This document shows positions 48,544 through 58,145 of a DNA stretch of 64,000 nt, one piece after another. The translations under genes and the position numbers were made by a program. The notes below the pieces were generated by a model that saw nothing but the letters and a program-made list of their open reading frames with translations, was not told the origin of the DNA and did not search any database. Origin of the DNA: Streptomyces venezuelae (GTDB lineage: Bacteria; Actinomycetota; Actinomycetes; Streptomycetales; Streptomycetaceae); assembly GCF_008642355.1 (NCBI RefSeq), contig NZ_CP029193.1, positions 1,946,001 to 2,010,000 of the forward strand. The letters are read 5' to 3'. Within the stretch, counting starts at the first letter, position 1. Every line of letters starts with the position of its first letter.

Positions 48544-49545
48544 TCAGCTCTTCTTGGCCGACCCGGCTTCCTCGTCGGAGGAGGCCGCGGACTCGGCCGT
48601 GACGGCGTCGGCCCCGGCGGCGGCCCCGGTCTCGGTCTCGGAGGACTTGCCCTTGTCCTTCGAGGACTCGTCCTCGGTCGCGGAGGACTTCGTGAGCTTC
48701 GGGGAGCCCGATTCAACGGCCTCCCCCGGCTCCGGAGGCTCCACGATCTCCTCGCGCCCCGGGTGCTTCTTCGCCGACACCACGAAGTACACGACCGCGA
48801 GCAGGAACACCACGATGGCGGTCCACACGTTCAGGCGCAGGCCGAGCACGTGGTGCGCGTCGTCGACCCGCATGTACTCGATCCAGCCGCGCCCCGCGCA
48901 GTACGCGGCGACGTACAGCGCGAACGCCCGGCCGTGGCCGAGCTTGAAGCGGCGGTCGGCCCAGATGACCAGGACGGCGACGCCGATGCACCACAGCGAC
49001 TCGTACAGGAACGTCGGGTGGTACGTGCCGGGAACCCGGCCGTCCTCCGCCGACGTGATCTTGAGCGCCCAGGGAACGTCCGTCGCCTTGCCGTACAGCT
49101 CCTGGTTGAACCAGTTGCCCCAGCGGCCGATGGCCTGGGCGAGGGCGATGCCGGGGGCCAGCGCGTCGGCCCAGGCCGGCAGCGGAATCCCGCGGCGGCG
49201 ACAGCCGATCCACGCGCCGACCGCGCCGAGCGCGATCGCGCCCCAGATGCCGAGGCCGCCCTCCCAGATCTTGAAGGCGTCCACCCAGTCACGGCCGTCG
49301 CTGAAGTACAGCTGGTAGTCCGTGATCACGTGGTAGAGGCGTCCGCCGACGAGACCGAACGGCACGGCCCACACGGCGATGTCGGCCACGGTGCCTGACC
49401 GGCCCCCGCGATCGATCCACCGCTTGTTGCCGAGCCAGACGGCTACGAAGACGCCGATGATGATGCAGAACGCGTAGCCGCGCAACGGGATGGGTCCGAG
49501 TTCGACCACACCGCGCGACGGACTGGGAATGAAGGCAAGGTCCAT
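48544..49545 (-). CDS. lgt: Prolipoprotein diacylglyceryl transferase
   Basis: Membrane enzyme that adds diacylglycerol to the lipobox cysteine of prolipoproteins. The 333 residues contain seven predicted helices and the signature GRWGNWFNQELYG, plus GRLYHVI with the essential His and GLGIWGAIALGA. The C-terminal 65 residues are an acidic, Ser/Glu-rich cytosolic tail not needed in other bacteria but common in streptomycetes. The ATG at 49545 begins MDLAFIPSPS. It lies downstream of the trp genes and the thioredoxin-like gene. Confidence 0.97.
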   Translation of the reverse strand: MDLAFIPSPSRGVVELGPIPLRGYAFCIIIGVFVAVWLGNKRWIDRGGRSGTVADIAVWAVPFGLVGGRLYHVITDYQLYFSDGRDWVDAFKIWEGGLGIWGAIALGAVGAWIGCRRRGIPLPAWADALAPGIALAQAIGRWGNWFNQELYGKATDVPWALKITSAEDGRVPGTYHPTFLYESLWCIGVAVLVIWADRRFKLGHGRAFALYVAAYCAGRGWIEYMRVDDAHHVLGLRLNVWTAIVVFLLAVVYFVVSAKKHPGREEIVEPPEPGEAVESGSPKLTKSSATEDESSKDKGKSSETETGAAAGADAVTAESAASSDEEAGSAKKS

Positions 49546-49654
49546 GACACGACCGACGCTACCGTGCCGGGCATCGGGGGCGGCAACCGGTCCGGCTACG
49601 GGTCCATAACAGCCCGTGCCGTTCCGGTCGCCGCTCCGTGCGCCGCTCCGCGCG

Positions 49655-50434
49655 TCAGTTCCGGTTCGCCTCTTCGACCTTCTGCTTCAGTTTCTGCGGC
49701 GACAGCGGGTTGTTCTGGTCCCCGAAGATGTCCTTGCCGTTGAGCCGCACCGTGGGCGTGCCCCGCAGCTTCGCGTCCTGGAACGCCTGGTGGGACTCGT
49801 CGACCCAGCCGTCGTGCCTGCCGTCCTCGACGCACTTCTTGAAGGAGTCGCCGTCCAGGCCGTCGACCTGCCCGGCGAGCTCGATCAGCTTGCTGTTCTT
49901 GCTGAACGCGTCGTCCGCTTCGGCGGGCTGGTTCTTGAACAGCACGTCGTGGTACGGGAGGAACTTGCCCTCGTCCTGGGCGCAGGCCGCGGCGTTCGCC
50001 GCGCGCTTGGAGCCGCTGCCGCCCATGTTCCCGTCGATGAGCGTCGCCAGGTGGTACTCGACCTTGAGCTGTCCCTTCTCGGTGAGCTCATGGATCGTCG
50101 ATCGGTACCCGTCCTCGAAGCCCTTGCAGGCCGGGCAGCGGAAGTCCTCCCAGATGGTGAGGGTGGACTTGGCGCTGTCCTTGCCGACGGGGATCGCCGG
50201 CCCGTCCTTGTCGCTCGCCCCCTTGGGCGCGACCACCGGCCCCGCCGTGTCGCTCTTGTCGTCGCCGGCATTGGCGGCGAGCAGCCCCACCACGGCGGCG
50301 AGCCCGAGGACGCCGACCACCGCGGCGCCCACGATCAGTGCCCGGCGCTGCTTGTCGCGCGCCTTCTGTCGATCTCGCTCTTCCGCCAGCCGCTCACGGG
50401 CTGATCGTTTTCCCTCACGGTTCTTCTCGCTCAC
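49655..50434 (-). CDS. Membrane-anchored thioredoxin-fold (DsbA-like) protein
   Basis: Extracytoplasmic thiol oxidoreductase of 259 residues. A basic cytosolic start (1-31) and one membrane helix (32-55) lead to an outward DsbA-type domain with the active site CPAC at 100-103 (WEDFRCPACKGF) and, late in the sequence, GTPTVRLNGKDIFG with the cis-Pro. Helical insertion QDEGKFLPYHDVLF is typical of the DSBA-like family. A GTG at 50434 is used because the membrane helix then sits where expected. It probably helps fold secreted proteins. Confidence 0.9.
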   Translation of the reverse strand: MSEKNREGKRSARERLAEERDRQKARDKQRRALIVGAAVVGVLGLAAVVGLLAANAGDDKSDTAGPVVAPKGASDKDGPAIPVGKDSAKSTLTIWEDFRCPACKGFEDGYRSTIHELTEKGQLKVEYHLATLIDGNMGGSGSKRAANAAACAQDEGKFLPYHDVLFKNQPAEADDAFSKNSKLIELAGQVDGLDGDSFKKCVEDGRHDGWVDESHQAFQDAKLRGTPTVRLNGKDIFGDQNNPLSPQKLKQKVEEANRN

Positions 50435-50449
50435 ACCCCGCCAAACGAA

Positions 50450-50477
50450 CCGGGGAGGCACGAGCGTGCCTCCCCGG
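50450..50477 (-). terminator. Hairpin after trpA
   Basis: Perfect 13-bp inverted repeat CCGGGGAGGCACG (50450-50462 with 50465-50477), 36 bp beyond the trpA stop and just before the thioredoxin-like gene. Confidence 0.7.
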
Positions 50478-50512
50478 TCCAGGTCCACCCGTACGAGTTA
50501 GACCACAGGCTC

Positions 50513-51328
50513 TTACGCCTTCCCGCGGACCCCGTCCGCGAGTTCCCCGGCGAGCGCGCGCACGGCGGCGAGCCCGGTGGCCTCGTCCGGCGCGTCGAGC
50601 ATCCGCTGCACGAACGCGGAGCCGACGATCACTCCGTCGGCGAAGCCCGCGACCTCGACGGCCTGCCGTGCGTTGGAGACGCCGAGGCCGACGCAGACCG
50701 GCAGTTCGGTGGTGGCCTTGGTGCGCCGCACCAGGTCCTGCGCCTGTGCGCCCACCGACTCACGGGTACCGGTGACCCCCATCAGGGACGCCGCGTAGAC
50801 GAAGCCGGAGCCCGCCGCGGTGATCGTGCCGAGCCGCTCGTCCTTGCTGCTCGGCGCGACGACGAAGACCGTCGCCAGGTCGTGCTTCTCGGCGTGCTCG
50901 CGCCACAGCGCGGACTCCTGGACGGGCAGGTCCGGCAGGATGCAGCCGGCGCCGCCCGCCTCGGCGAGCTCGGCGGTGAAGCGCTCCACGCCGTAGCGGT
51001 CGATCGGGTTCCAGTACGTCATGACGAGCACCGGCTTGCCGGTCGCCGCGTGGGCCTCGCGGACGGTGCGCATGACGTCGCGGATCTTGAGGCCGCCGCG
51101 CAGCGCGATGTCATCGGCGGTCTGGATGACCGGACCGTCGAGCACCGGGTCGGAGTGCGGCAGGCCGACCTCGACGATGTCGGCGCCGCCGTCGAAGACG
51201 GCCTTGACGGCCTCGATGCCGCCGTCGACGGTGGGGAAGCCCGCGGGCAGGTAGGCGATGAGGGCGGCGCGGCCCTCGGCCTTCGCGCCGGCGAGGGCGT
51301 CGTTCAACAGCTGGATGTTGCCGCTCAC
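50513..51328 (-). CDS. trpA: Tryptophan synthase alpha subunit
   Basis: Cleaves indole-3-glycerol phosphate to indole, which passes to TrpB. The 271-residue TIM barrel shows [12 protein letters not shown] with the catalytic Glu nearby replaced in frame by the usual [18 protein letters not shown] segment (Glu and Asp region), [21 protein letters not shown] and [12 protein letters not shown] with GVIVGSAFV binding phosphate. Its ATG at 51328 overlaps the trpB stop by four bases (ATGA). Confidence 0.97.
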   Translation of the reverse strand: MSGNIQLLNDALAGAKAEGRAALIAYLPAGFPTVDGGIEAVKAVFDGGADIVEVGLPHSDPVLDGPVIQTADDIALRGGLKIRDVMRTVREAHAATGKPVLVMTYWNPIDRYGVERFTAELAEAGGAGCILPDLPVQESALWREHAEKHDLATVFVVAPSSKDERLGTITAAGSGFVYAASLMGVTGTRESVGAQAQDLVRRTKATTELPVCVGLGVSNARQAVEVAGFADGVIVGSAFVQRMLDAPDEATGLAAVRALAGELADGVRGKA

Positions 51329-52611
51329 TTGGCGTCCCCCTGGATCTCCGCACCGGTGCCGGGCTCGTCCGCCTCGACGACGGCGTCCGTGTCGTACAGG
51401 CCGAAGTAGCGTGCGGCCGTGTCCATGTCCTTGTCGCCCCGCCCGGACAGGTTGACGACGATCAGGCCGTCCTTGCCGAGTTCCTTGCCGACCTCCAGGG
51501 CTCCGGCGAGCGCGTGGGCGCTCTCGATGGCCGGGATGATGCCCTCGGTGCGCGACAGGAGGCGCAGGGCCTGCATCGCGGCGTCGTCGGTGACGGCCCG
51601 GTACTCGCCGCGGCCGCTGTCCTTCAGGTAGGCGTGCTCGGGGCCGATGCCGGGGTAGTCGAGTCCCGCGGAGATCGAGTAGGGCTCGGTGATCTGGCCT
51701 TCCTCGTCCTGGAGGACGTAGGACCGCGAGCCGTGCAGGATGCCGGGCTCGCCCGCGGTCAGGGTGGCGGCGTGCTCACCGGTCTCCACACCGTGTCCGG
51801 CGGGCTCGCAGCCGATGAGCCGCACGTCCGCGTCGGGGATGAAGGCGTGAAAGAGGCCGATGGCGTTGGAGCCGCCGCCGACGCAGGCGACGGCGGCGTC
51901 GGGCAGGCGTCCGGCGCGCTCCAGGATCTGCCGCCGGGCCTCGACGCCGATGACGCGGTGGAAGTCGCGGACCATGGCGGGGAAGGGATGCGGTCCGGCC
52001 ACGGTCCCGAAGAGGTAGTGGGTACGGTCCACGTTGGCGACCCAGTCGCGGAACGCCTCGTTGATGGCGTCCTTGAGGGTGCGGCTGCCGGACTTCACGG
52101 CGACGACCTCGGCGCCGAGCATCCGCATGCGGGCCACGTTCAGGGCCTGGCGCTCGGTGTCGATCTCGCCCATGTAGATGGTGCATTCGAGGCCGAAGAG
52201 CGCGCAGGCGGTGGCCGTGGCGACGCCGTGCTGTCCCGCGCCGGTCTCGGCGATGACGCGGGTCTTGCCCATGCGCTTGGTGAGCAGGGCCTGACCGAGC
52301 ACGTTGTTGATCTTGTGCGAGCCGGTGTGGTTCAGGTCCTCGCGCTTGAGGAAGACGCGGGCGCCGCCCGCGTGCGTGGCGAAGCGGGGCACCTCGGTGA
52401 GGCTGCTGGGCCTGCCGGTGTAGTGGACGAGCAGGTCGTCGAGTTCGGCGGCGAAGGCGGGGTCGCTCTTGGCCTTGTCGTACTCGACGGCGACCTCGTC
52501 CACGGCGGCGACGAGGGCCTCCGGGATGAACTTGCCGCCGAACGCGCCGAAGTACCCTTCGGCGCTGGGGATTTGACCCTCCGGGTCGGGGATGAAGTAC
52601 TCGCTGGACAT
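51325..52611 (-). CDS. trpB: Tryptophan synthase beta subunit
   Basis: PLP enzyme that joins indole and serine to give tryptophan. The 428 residues carry the family marks: [13 protein letters not shown], the Schiff-base Lys100 in [24 protein letters not shown], and the phosphate loop [10 protein letters not shown]. The C-terminus [14 protein letters not shown] is typical. A start at the ATG at 52611 gives [12 protein letters not shown]. The 135-bp spacer to trpM holds a dispersed repeat and a hairpin. Confidence 0.97.
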   Translation of the reverse strand: MSSEYFIPDPEGQIPSAEGYFGAFGGKFIPEALVAAVDEVAVEYDKAKSDPAFAAELDDLLVHYTGRPSSLTEVPRFATHAGGARVFLKREDLNHTGSHKINNVLGQALLTKRMGKTRVIAETGAGQHGVATATACALFGLECTIYMGEIDTERQALNVARMRMLGAEVVAVKSGSRTLKDAINEAFRDWVANVDRTHYLFGTVAGPHPFPAMVRDFHRVIGVEARRQILERAGRLPDAAVACVGGGSNAIGLFHAFIPDADVRLIGCEPAGHGVETGEHAATLTAGEPGILHGSRSYVLQDEEGQITEPYSISAGLDYPGIGPEHAYLKDSGRGEYRAVTDDAAMQALRLLSRTEGIIPAIESAHALAGALEVGKELGKDGLIVVNLSGRGDKDMDTAARYFGLYDTDAVVEADEPGTGAEIQGDAK

Positions 52612-52700
52612 GCGGAAACCTCGCAGTGGCTGGCGTTGGCGTGTGGCATGAAATCGCCCAGTCGCCGTGGCTGGAGCAGGTTCCGTCGCGACCATCGCCC

Positions 52701-52747
52701 GGCGTGGGCTGGTCGCGCAGTTCCCCGCGCCCCTGAAGGGGCGCCCT
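52701..52747 (-). repeat. Dispersed Streptomyces intergenic repeat in the trpM-trpB spacer
   Basis: On the minus strand this reads as AGGGGCGCGGGGAACTGCGC followed by GACCAGCCCACGCCG, a sequence type I know as scattered between genes across Streptomyces chromosomes. It lies inside the trp transcription unit. Only one copy is visible in this window, so its dispersed nature rests on recall. Confidence 0.55.
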
Positions 52748-52772
52748 CAGCTCTGTCGGCGCTCAGGGCGCC
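52740..52772 (-). terminator. Hairpin spanning the trpM stop codon
   Basis: Perfect 8-bp inverted repeat (GGCGCCCT 52740-52747, AGGGCGCC 52765-52772) with a 17-base loop. It could attenuate transcription or stabilise the message between trpM and trpB; no T run follows. Confidence 0.4.
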
Positions 52773-52908
52773 GTCGCCATCGCATCCCGGGGATCTGGCC
52801 CGGCTCCGAGCCGATGTGGTACCGCACCCGCCTGCCCCGCACACGCCGCGCGGGCGCCCGGCAGCCGCGGGGGCGGCAGCCGGGTGCGAGGCGGGCGGAG
52901 ATCGACAT
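52747..52908 (-). CDS. trpM: TrpM, small Arg-rich protein of the trp cluster
   Basis: A 53-residue, strongly basic peptide (about 17 Arg, two Cys, GSEPGQIPGMRWR near the end) encoded between trpC and trpB, with its ATG only eight bases after the trpC stop. In S. coelicolor the gene at this place is trpM, reported to modulate tryptophan synthesis and development. Position, size and the CRPRGCRAPARRVRGRRVRY style match what I recall of it. The longer frame running upstream is just the trpC shadow. Confidence 0.72.
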   Translation of the reverse strand: MSISARLAPGCRPRGCRAPARRVRGRRVRYHIGSEPGQIPGMRWRRRPERRQS

Positions 52909-52916
52909 GGGGAGGG

Positions 52917-53726
52917 TCAGCTCCGTCCGTGCCGGAGCGCGGGGTGCGTGCCCGCGGCGACGAGGTCGGCGACCGCGCCCTTCGGGTCGCGACCGGTGAC
53001 CAGGGACTCGCCCACGAGCACCGCGTCGGCGCCCGCGTTGGCGAACGCGATGAGGTCGTGCGGGCCGCGCACACCGGACTCGGCGATCTTGACGACGCCG
53101 TCCGGCAGCTCGGGGGCGACGCGCTCGAAGGTGGAGCGGTCGACCTTGAGGGTCTTGAGGTCGCGGTTGTTGACGCCGATGACCCGGGCGCCCGCGTCGA
53201 CGGCGCGCTCGGCCTCGTCCTCGTCGTGCACCTCGACGATCGGCGTGAGGCCGATCGACTCGGCGCGCTCGATGAGCGACTCCAGGGCGGGCTGCTCCAG
53301 GGCGGCCACGATCAGCAGGGCGAGGTCGGCGCCGTACGCCCTGGCCTCCCACAGCTGGTACGAGGTGACGATGAAGTCCTTGCGCAGCACCGGGATGTCG
53401 ACCTTGGCGCGGACGGCCTCCAGGTCGGCGAGCGAGCCGCCGAAGCGGCGCTCCTCGGTGAGCACGGAGATGACGGCGGCGCCGCCCGCTTCGTAGTCGG
53501 CGGCGAGACCCGCCGGGTCGGCGATCGCGGCGAGCGCGCCCTTGGAGGGGCTGGAGCGCTTCACCTCGCAGATGACCTTGACGCCGTCGCCGCGCAGGGC
53601 CGCCGCGCCGTCCTTGGCCGCGGGAGCCTTGGCCGCACGCTCCTTGAGCTCGTCGAGGCTGACGCGTGCCTGCCGCTCCGCGAGGTCGGCACGGACTCCG
53701 TCGATGATCTCGTCGAGCACACTCAC
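52917..53726 (-). CDS. trpC: Indole-3-glycerol phosphate synthase
   Basis: Ring-closing, decarboxylating step from CdRP to indole-3-glycerol phosphate. The 269-residue TIM barrel has [12 protein letters not shown] with the catalytic Lys, [22 protein letters not shown] with the second Lys, [22 protein letters not shown] and [14 protein letters not shown] at 53726 preceded by AAGGGGG gives [10 protein letters not shown], the normal start; extra upstream residues are not conserved in the family. It is not fused to TrpF, consistent with PriA covering that step. Confidence 0.97.
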   Translation of the reverse strand: MSVLDEIIDGVRADLAERQARVSLDELKERAAKAPAAKDGAAALRGDGVKVICEVKRSSPSKGALAAIADPAGLAADYEAGGAAVISVLTEERRFGGSLADLEAVRAKVDIPVLRKDFIVTSYQLWEARAYGADLALLIVAALEQPALESLIERAESIGLTPIVEVHDEDEAERAVDAGARVIGVNNRDLKTLKVDRSTFERVAPELPDGVVKIAESGVRGPHDLIAFANAGADAVLVGESLVTGRDPKGAVADLVAAGTHPALRHGRS

Positions 53727-53865
53727 GCGAGCGGCCCCCTTCCTGACGGTTGAGCTGACGTTCAAGCTGGTCACTGCGATGGTATCCGCAGGAGGGCGAA
53801 GGGCCCGCATCCGGTTGACGCCCATCCCACGACCTGGACAGGCGCCACGCCTGCGGCCTGCGGTT

Positions 53866-54291
53866 TCAGGGATGCAGCCATGACCCGAACGGCAGATTGC
53901 GCGCCACGGTGAAAACCGTCACGAGGACGCCGACACCCCACAGCTGCGCCGTCCCCAACGTGATCCGCAGAGGCCGTCCGCGGACCGTGCGAACCACCCA
54001 GACGGTCCACACCGCGGCGAACAGCACGTACCCGGCGACGGCGAGCGCGTTGGCGCCGAGGGCCGCCGCGAAGTCGCCGTGGACGAAGGCGTGCGCGCTG
54101 CGCAGGCCGCCGCAGCCGGGGCAGTAGACGCCGGTGAGGCGCAGCAGCGGGCAGGCGGGGTAGTGGCCGGGTTCGTTGGGGTCGACGGCGCCGACGTAGG
54201 CGAAGGCCCCGGCGACCGAGGCGAGCAGTCCCGCGGGGACGAGCAGACGGGTCAGGACGGGGGGCGCGGCGTTCCCGGGTTCGGCGGTCAC
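53866..54291 (-). CDS. DUF2752 membrane protein
   Basis: A 141-residue protein with three or four predicted membrane helices and the DUF2752 signature [28 protein letters not shown] (about 47-74): three cysteines and a GxxR motif at a membrane boundary. The family's function is unknown. A GTG at 54291 is used. It sits in the trp gene set between trpC and the next small membrane protein, an arrangement kept in Streptomyces. Confidence 0.88.
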   Translation of the reverse strand: MTAEPGNAAPPVLTRLLVPAGLLASVAGAFAYVGAVDPNEPGHYPACPLLRLTGVYCPGCGGLRSAHAFVHGDFAAALGANALAVAGYVLFAAVWTVWVVRTVRGRPLRITLGTAQLWGVGVLVTVFTVARNLPFGSWLHP

Positions 54292-54421
54292 GCGTGCATT
54301 GTGCCGTGTGGCCGGGCGCGTCGCCCGGTGGCCCGGCGGGGAGTGCGCGGCCGCTGGTACGGAAGAGGCGGCCCCGGCGCCTGCCGGACCCGCCTCTCGT
54401 CACACTCTCGGTACGGCGGGG

Positions 54422-54646
54422 TCAGCTCCGGGCGCTCGCCGCCTGGCGGTGCGGACGCTTCTCCTGGCCGAGGCCCGCGAGGCGCATGGCGCCGCCCACG
54501 AGGGCACCGATGGCGATGATCGCCATGCCGGCCCAGAAGCCGGGCACGTTGGCCATCACCATGAAGACGCCCGCGACGCAGAAGCCGACGAAGGCGATGA
54601 TGGAACCGGTCCAGGCAGCCGGGGTGTGTCCGTGGCCGTGCGCCAT
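54422..54646 (-). CDS. HGxxPAAW-motif small membrane protein
   Basis: A 74-residue protein with the N-terminal HGHTPAAW motif and two hydrophobic helices (about 12-34 and 38-58), ending in a basic tail. The HGxxPAAW family is actinobacterial and uncharacterised. The ATG at 54646 has AAGGAG eight bases upstream. It lies between the TIGR02234 and DUF2752 genes in the trp set. Confidence 0.88.
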   Translation of the reverse strand: MAHGHGHTPAAWTGSIIAFVGFCVAGVFMVMANVPGFWAGMAIIAIGALVGGAMRLAGLGQEKRPHRQAASARS

Positions 54647-54755
54647 GAAAGTGCTCCTTGTTGCTGTGTGCGCGGCGGTCGCTGGGGAGCCCGTCGCGCT
54701 GCGGACGCTCGCTGTCATTGTCCCGTACTCGCGCGTATGCCCCGAGCGCGGGGGG

Positions 54756-55403
54756 TCATGTTCGGTGCGTCGGGTCCTCGCCGCGGTCGAGGGCCTTCCA
54801 CAGCTCCTCGGGCCGCTCCGGGTCCGGGGCGCGGCGCGCCTTGCGGGGGCTCGGCGTGCCGTCGCGTTCGTAGCGCCCCGACATGGCGGGCCACGAACGG
54901 CCGTAGGTGAGGGCGAGGAGACCGGCGAGGAGTATCAGCGCGCCGGCGGCGGCCGCGGCGTACGGCCATCCGGTGTGGGAGAGGTCGCCGATGGTGGTGG
55001 CGGCGTCGCCGGAGGCGGTGGCGGCCTTCTCGTCGAGGGCGTCGCTGTCCTCGGCGCCGAGGAGGGCCGCGGCGACGATGCCGGCGCCGCTCAGCGTGAG
55101 CAGCAGGGAGACGAGGAAGCGGCCGGCGCGGCGGACCGCGAAGACCGCGACGAGGGCGGCGAGGCCGACTATCGCGAGGGCCGCGGGGACGCCGGTGACG
55201 TCGCTGCCCTTGGCGGTCAGCGGCAGTTCGCCGCCGGCCACCGACGCGGTGCCGTGGGCCCAGGCCTGGCGGGACGCGAGGAGCGCGAGGGCCGCGCCGA
55301 CGGCGCCGAGCAGCAGCGCGGCGGCGATGCTGCGTCTGCTGCTGCGCTGGGCCGGGCTCTCGGTCGTGTCCTCGGTACGGGGCGGAGGTACGGCAGAAGT
55401 CAC
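54756..55403 (-). CDS. Trp-operon-associated membrane protein (TIGR02234 family)
   Basis: A 215-residue protein with four predicted membrane helices (about 28-48, 72-92, 96-118, 150-172) and the family segment LLASRQAWA with the loop after it. Members occur next to trp genes in actinomycetes and have no known function. The GTG at 55403, ten bases after GAGGGA, is preferred over a GTG at 55421 that would overlap the trpE stop; the choice is not certain. Confidence 0.87.
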   Translation of the reverse strand: MTSAVPPPRTEDTTESPAQRSSRRSIAAALLLGAVGAALALLASRQAWAHGTASVAGGELPLTAKGSDVTGVPAALAIVGLAALVAVFAVRRAGRFLVSLLLTLSGAGIVAAALLGAEDSDALDEKAATASGDAATTIGDLSHTGWPYAAAAAGALILLAGLLALTYGRSWPAMSGRYERDGTPSPRKARRAPDPERPEELWKALDRGEDPTHRT

Positions 55404-55410
55404 CTGTCCA

Positions 55411-56919
55411 CTATCCCTCACCGCTCGAACGGTCGTGCAAGCGGTTCGCCGTGTGGATGGCGCGGAGCACCGCCGCGGCCTTGTTGCGGCACTCGGTGTC
55501 CTCGGCGACGGGGTCGGAGTCGGCGACGACTCCGGCTCCGGCCTGCACGTATGCCGTGCCGTCGCGGAGGAGGGCGGTGCGGATGGCGATGGCGGTGTCT
55601 GAGTCGCCCGCGAAGTCGAGATAGCCGACGCAGCCGCCGTAGAGCCCGCGGCGGGACGGTTCCAGTTCGTCGATGATCTGCATGGCGCGGGGTTTGGGGG
55701 CGCCGGAGAGGGTGCCCGCGGGGAAGCAGGCGGTGAGCACGTCGAAGGCGGTGCGGCCCTGGGCGACCTGTCCGGTGACCGTCGACACGATGTGCATGAC
55801 GTGGGAGTACTTCTCGATGGACATGAAGTCGACGACCTCGACGGAGCCCGGCTCGCAGACCCGGCCCAGGTCGTTGCGGCCGAGGTCGACGAGCATCAGG
55901 TGCTCGGCGCGCTCCTTGGGGTCGGCGAGCAGTTCGTCGGCGAGGGCCTGGTCCTCCTGCGGGGTGGCGCCGCGGTGCCGGGTGCCCGCGATGGGGTGGA
56001 CCATGGCGCGGCCGTCCTCGACCTTGACGAGGGCCTCGGGCGAGGAGCCGACGACGTCGAACCCGTCGAAGCGGAAGAGGTACATGTACGGCGAGGGGTT
56101 GGTGGCGCGCAGGACGCGGTAGACGTCCAGCGCGGTCGCCGTGCACGGGGTCTCGAAGCGCTGCGAGGGCACGACCTGGAAGGCCTCGCCGGCCCGGATG
56201 CGCTCCTTGATGTCCTCGACGGCTTCCTGGTACTGCTCGCCGCCCCACAGGGCGGTGTACTCGGGGAGCTCGGAGGGCGGCAGGGCGGCCGGGGGCTGGG
56301 AGACGGGCCGGGAGAGGTCGGCCTCCATGGCGTCGAGCCGGGCGACGGCGTCGGCGTACGCCTCGTCGACGCCCGTCTCCAGGTCGTTGTGGTTGATCGC
56401 GTTGGCGATCAGGAGCACGGAGCCGTCCCAGTGGTCGAGGACGGCGAGGTCGCTGGTGAGCAGCATGGTCAGCTCGGGGAGCCGCAGATCGTCGCGCTCC
56501 CCCGGGCCGATCTTCTCCAGGCGGCGCACGATGTCGTAGCCGAGGTAGCCGACCATGCCGCCGGTGAAGGGCGGCAGGCCGTGGGCGCTGACGATGTCGC
56601 GGGGGGTGTGCAGTATCCCGATGGTGGCGCGCAGCGCGGCGAGCGGGTCGCCGGTGGTGGGCACGCCGACGGGCGGGGTGCCGAGCCAGTGGGCCTCGCC
56701 GTCGCGGACGGTGAGGGCGGCGGCGCTGCGGACGCCGACGAAGGAGTAGCGAGACCACGACCGGCCGTTCTCCGCCGACTCCAGGAGGAACGTGCCGGGG
56801 CGTTCGGCGGCGAGCTTGCGGTAGAGGCCGACGGGGGTGTCGCCGTCCGCGAGGAGCTTGCGGCTGACGGGGATGACGCGGCGGTCGGACGCCAGCTTGC
56901 GGAAGGTCTCGAGGTCCAT
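55411..56919 (-). CDS. trpE: Anthranilate synthase component I
   Basis: Makes anthranilate from chorismate with ammonia supplied by a TrpG subunit, which is not encoded in this window. The 502 residues include the N-terminal allosteric region with LLESAENG (the LLES motif that binds tryptophan), and the chorismate-binding domain: [49 protein letters not shown] and [13 protein letters not shown]. The feedback motif suggests normal inhibition by tryptophan. Its ATG follows the hisI stop by 11 bases. Confidence 0.97.
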   Translation of the reverse strand: MDLETFRKLASDRRVIPVSRKLLADGDTPVGLYRKLAAERPGTFLLESAENGRSWSRYSFVGVRSAAALTVRDGEAHWLGTPPVGVPTTGDPLAALRATIGILHTPRDIVSAHGLPPFTGGMVGYLGYDIVRRLEKIGPGERDDLRLPELTMLLTSDLAVLDHWDGSVLLIANAINHNDLETGVDEAYADAVARLDAMEADLSRPVSQPPAALPPSELPEYTALWGGEQYQEAVEDIKERIRAGEAFQVVPSQRFETPCTATALDVYRVLRATNPSPYMYLFRFDGFDVVGSSPEALVKVEDGRAMVHPIAGTRHRGATPQEDQALADELLADPKERAEHLMLVDLGRNDLGRVCEPGSVEVVDFMSIEKYSHVMHIVSTVTGQVAQGRTAFDVLTACFPAGTLSGAPKPRAMQIIDELEPSRRGLYGGCVGYLDFAGDSDTAIAIRTALLRDGTAYVQAGAGVVADSDPVAEDTECRNKAAAVLRAIHTANRLHDRSSGEG

Positions 56920-56930
56920 GTCAGCCGACC

Positions 56931-57326
56931 CTACTGACCGGGGGCGGGCTCGCCGGGCACGGGCAGCACCGGCAGGACGTCGGTGTCGAAGCAGGTGCGG
57001 GTGCCGGTGTGGCAGGCGGCGCCGATCTGGTCGACCTGGACGAGGACGGTGTCCGCGTCGCAGTCGAGCGCGACCTCCTTGACGTACTGGTAGTGCCCCG
57101 AGGTGTCGCCCTTGACCCAGTACTCCTGGCGGCTGCGCGACCAGTAGGTGCAGCGGCCGGTGGTGAGGGTGCGGTGCAGTGCCTCGTCGTCCATCCAGCC
57201 GAGCATGAGCACCTCACCGGTGTCGTACTGCTGGGCGATGGCGGGGACGAGCCCGTCGGCGCTGCGCCTGAGGCGCGCGGCGATGTCCGGGTCGAGGCTG
57301 CTGCTGGGCGGGGGCACGCTGGTCAT
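56931..57326 (-). CDS. hisI: Phosphoribosyl-AMP cyclohydrolase
   Basis: Third step of histidine synthesis: opens the adenine ring of phosphoribosyl-AMP. The 131 residues show [27 protein letters not shown] and the zinc/magnesium ligands [11 protein letters not shown] and [10 protein letters not shown]. It is monofunctional, without the HisE pyrophosphohydrolase domain. It heads the unit running into trpE, far from the main his operon, and is divergent from the TIGR03085 gene. Confidence 0.96.
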   Translation of the reverse strand: MTSVPPPSSSLDPDIAARLRRSADGLVPAIAQQYDTGEVLMLGWMDDEALHRTLTTGRCTYWSRSRQEYWVKGDTSGHYQYVKEVALDCDADTVLVQVDQIGAACHTGTRTCFDTDVLPVLPVPGEPAPGQ

Positions 57327-57407
57327 GGGCCCATTGTGCCGCGCCGGGCGGGCCGTCCCCGGCGGCGTCCACTGTCCGGACCGCGCGGCCGGTCGTAGGC
57401 TGGCTGC

Positions 57408-58043
57408 ATGTCGACCCATGCGAAGCGTGAACGACTTCTCCTTGCCGATCTGTTGGAAGCCGAGGGCCCGGAGGCGCCCACCCTGTGCGAGGGGTGGAAG
57501 ACACGTGACCTCGCGGCCCACGTGGTGGTGCGCGAGCGCCGCGCGGACGCGGCGGGCGGGCTCCTGATCAAGCAGCTCGCGTCGCGCCTGGAGCGGGTGC
57601 AGGCCGAGTTCGCCGCGAAGCCGTACGAGGAGCTGATCCAGCTGATCCGTACGGGCCCGCCGCGGTTCTCCCCGTTCTCCCTGAAGCAGATCGACGAGCT
57701 GTCGAACGCCGTCGAGTTCTACATCCACACGGAGGACGTGCGCCGCGCGCGTCCCGGCTGGACGCCGCGCGAGCTGGACCCGGTCTTCGCGGACACCCTC
57801 TGGTCCCGCCTGGAACGCTCGGCCCGTCTGGTGGGCCGCAAGGCCCCGGTGGGCCTGGTGCTGCGCCGCCCGGACGGCCAGACGGCGGTGGCACACCGCG
57901 GCACACCGGTGGTGACGGTGACCGGCGAGCCGTCCGAGCTGCTGATGTACGCGTACGGCAGGCAGGACGTGGCGGACGTGGAGCTGGACGGCGACAAGCA
58001 GGCGATCGCGACGCTGCACGATTCGAAGCAGCTGGGCCTCTGA
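57408..58043 (+). CDS. TIGR03085 family metal-binding protein (DinB/maleylpyruvate isomerase-like)
   Basis: A 211-residue four-helix-bundle protein related to mycothiol-dependent maleylpyruvate isomerases. Features: [38 protein letters not shown] (with His in the first metal helix), and [16 protein letters not shown] with a second His. The C-terminal domain after residue 140 has LVLRRPDG and [13 protein letters not shown]. The ATG at 57408 starts MSTHAKRER. The substrate is unknown. Convergent with hisF. Confidence 0.88.
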   Translation: MSTHAKRERLLLADLLEAEGPEAPTLCEGWKTRDLAAHVVVRERRADAAGGLLIKQLASRLERVQAEFAAKPYEELIQLIRTGPPRFSPFSLKQIDELSNAVEFYIHTEDVRRARPGWTPRELDPVFADTLWSRLERSARLVGRKAPVGLVLRRPDGQTAVAHRGTPVVTVTGEPSELLMYAYGRQDVADVELDGDKQAIATLHDSKQLGL

Positions 58044-58053
58044 ACCACGCTTG

Positions 58054-58118
58054 CCCGAAGACCCGAAAACCCGAAGACCCGAAAACCCGAAGACTCGCGC
58101 TGAGCGCGGGTCTTCGGG
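58054..58118. terminator. Terminator built on a tandem repeat
   Basis: Two identical copies of CCCGAAGACCCGAAAA (58054-58069, 58070-58085) and the start of a third lead into an inverted repeat (58086-58101 with 58103-58118, one mismatch). It lies between the convergent TIGR03085 and hisF genes. The repeated arm means several alternative hairpins could form. Confidence 0.75.
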
Positions 58119-58145
58119 TCTCCGGCAACGTTGAGCCGGGAACCG

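Noticed and set aside
52747..53352. A 201-residue frame covering trpM and part of trpC
   Set aside because: Only the last 53 residues look like a real protein (TrpM); the rest is the trpC gene read out of frame.
56920..57407. Tryptophan or histidine leader-peptide attenuator before hisI/trpE
   Set aside because: I found no short frame rich in Trp or His codons followed by alternative hairpins.
58054..58085. CRISPR-like repeats
   Set aside because: Two directly adjoining 16-bp copies without spacers; it is a tandem repeat merging into a terminator.
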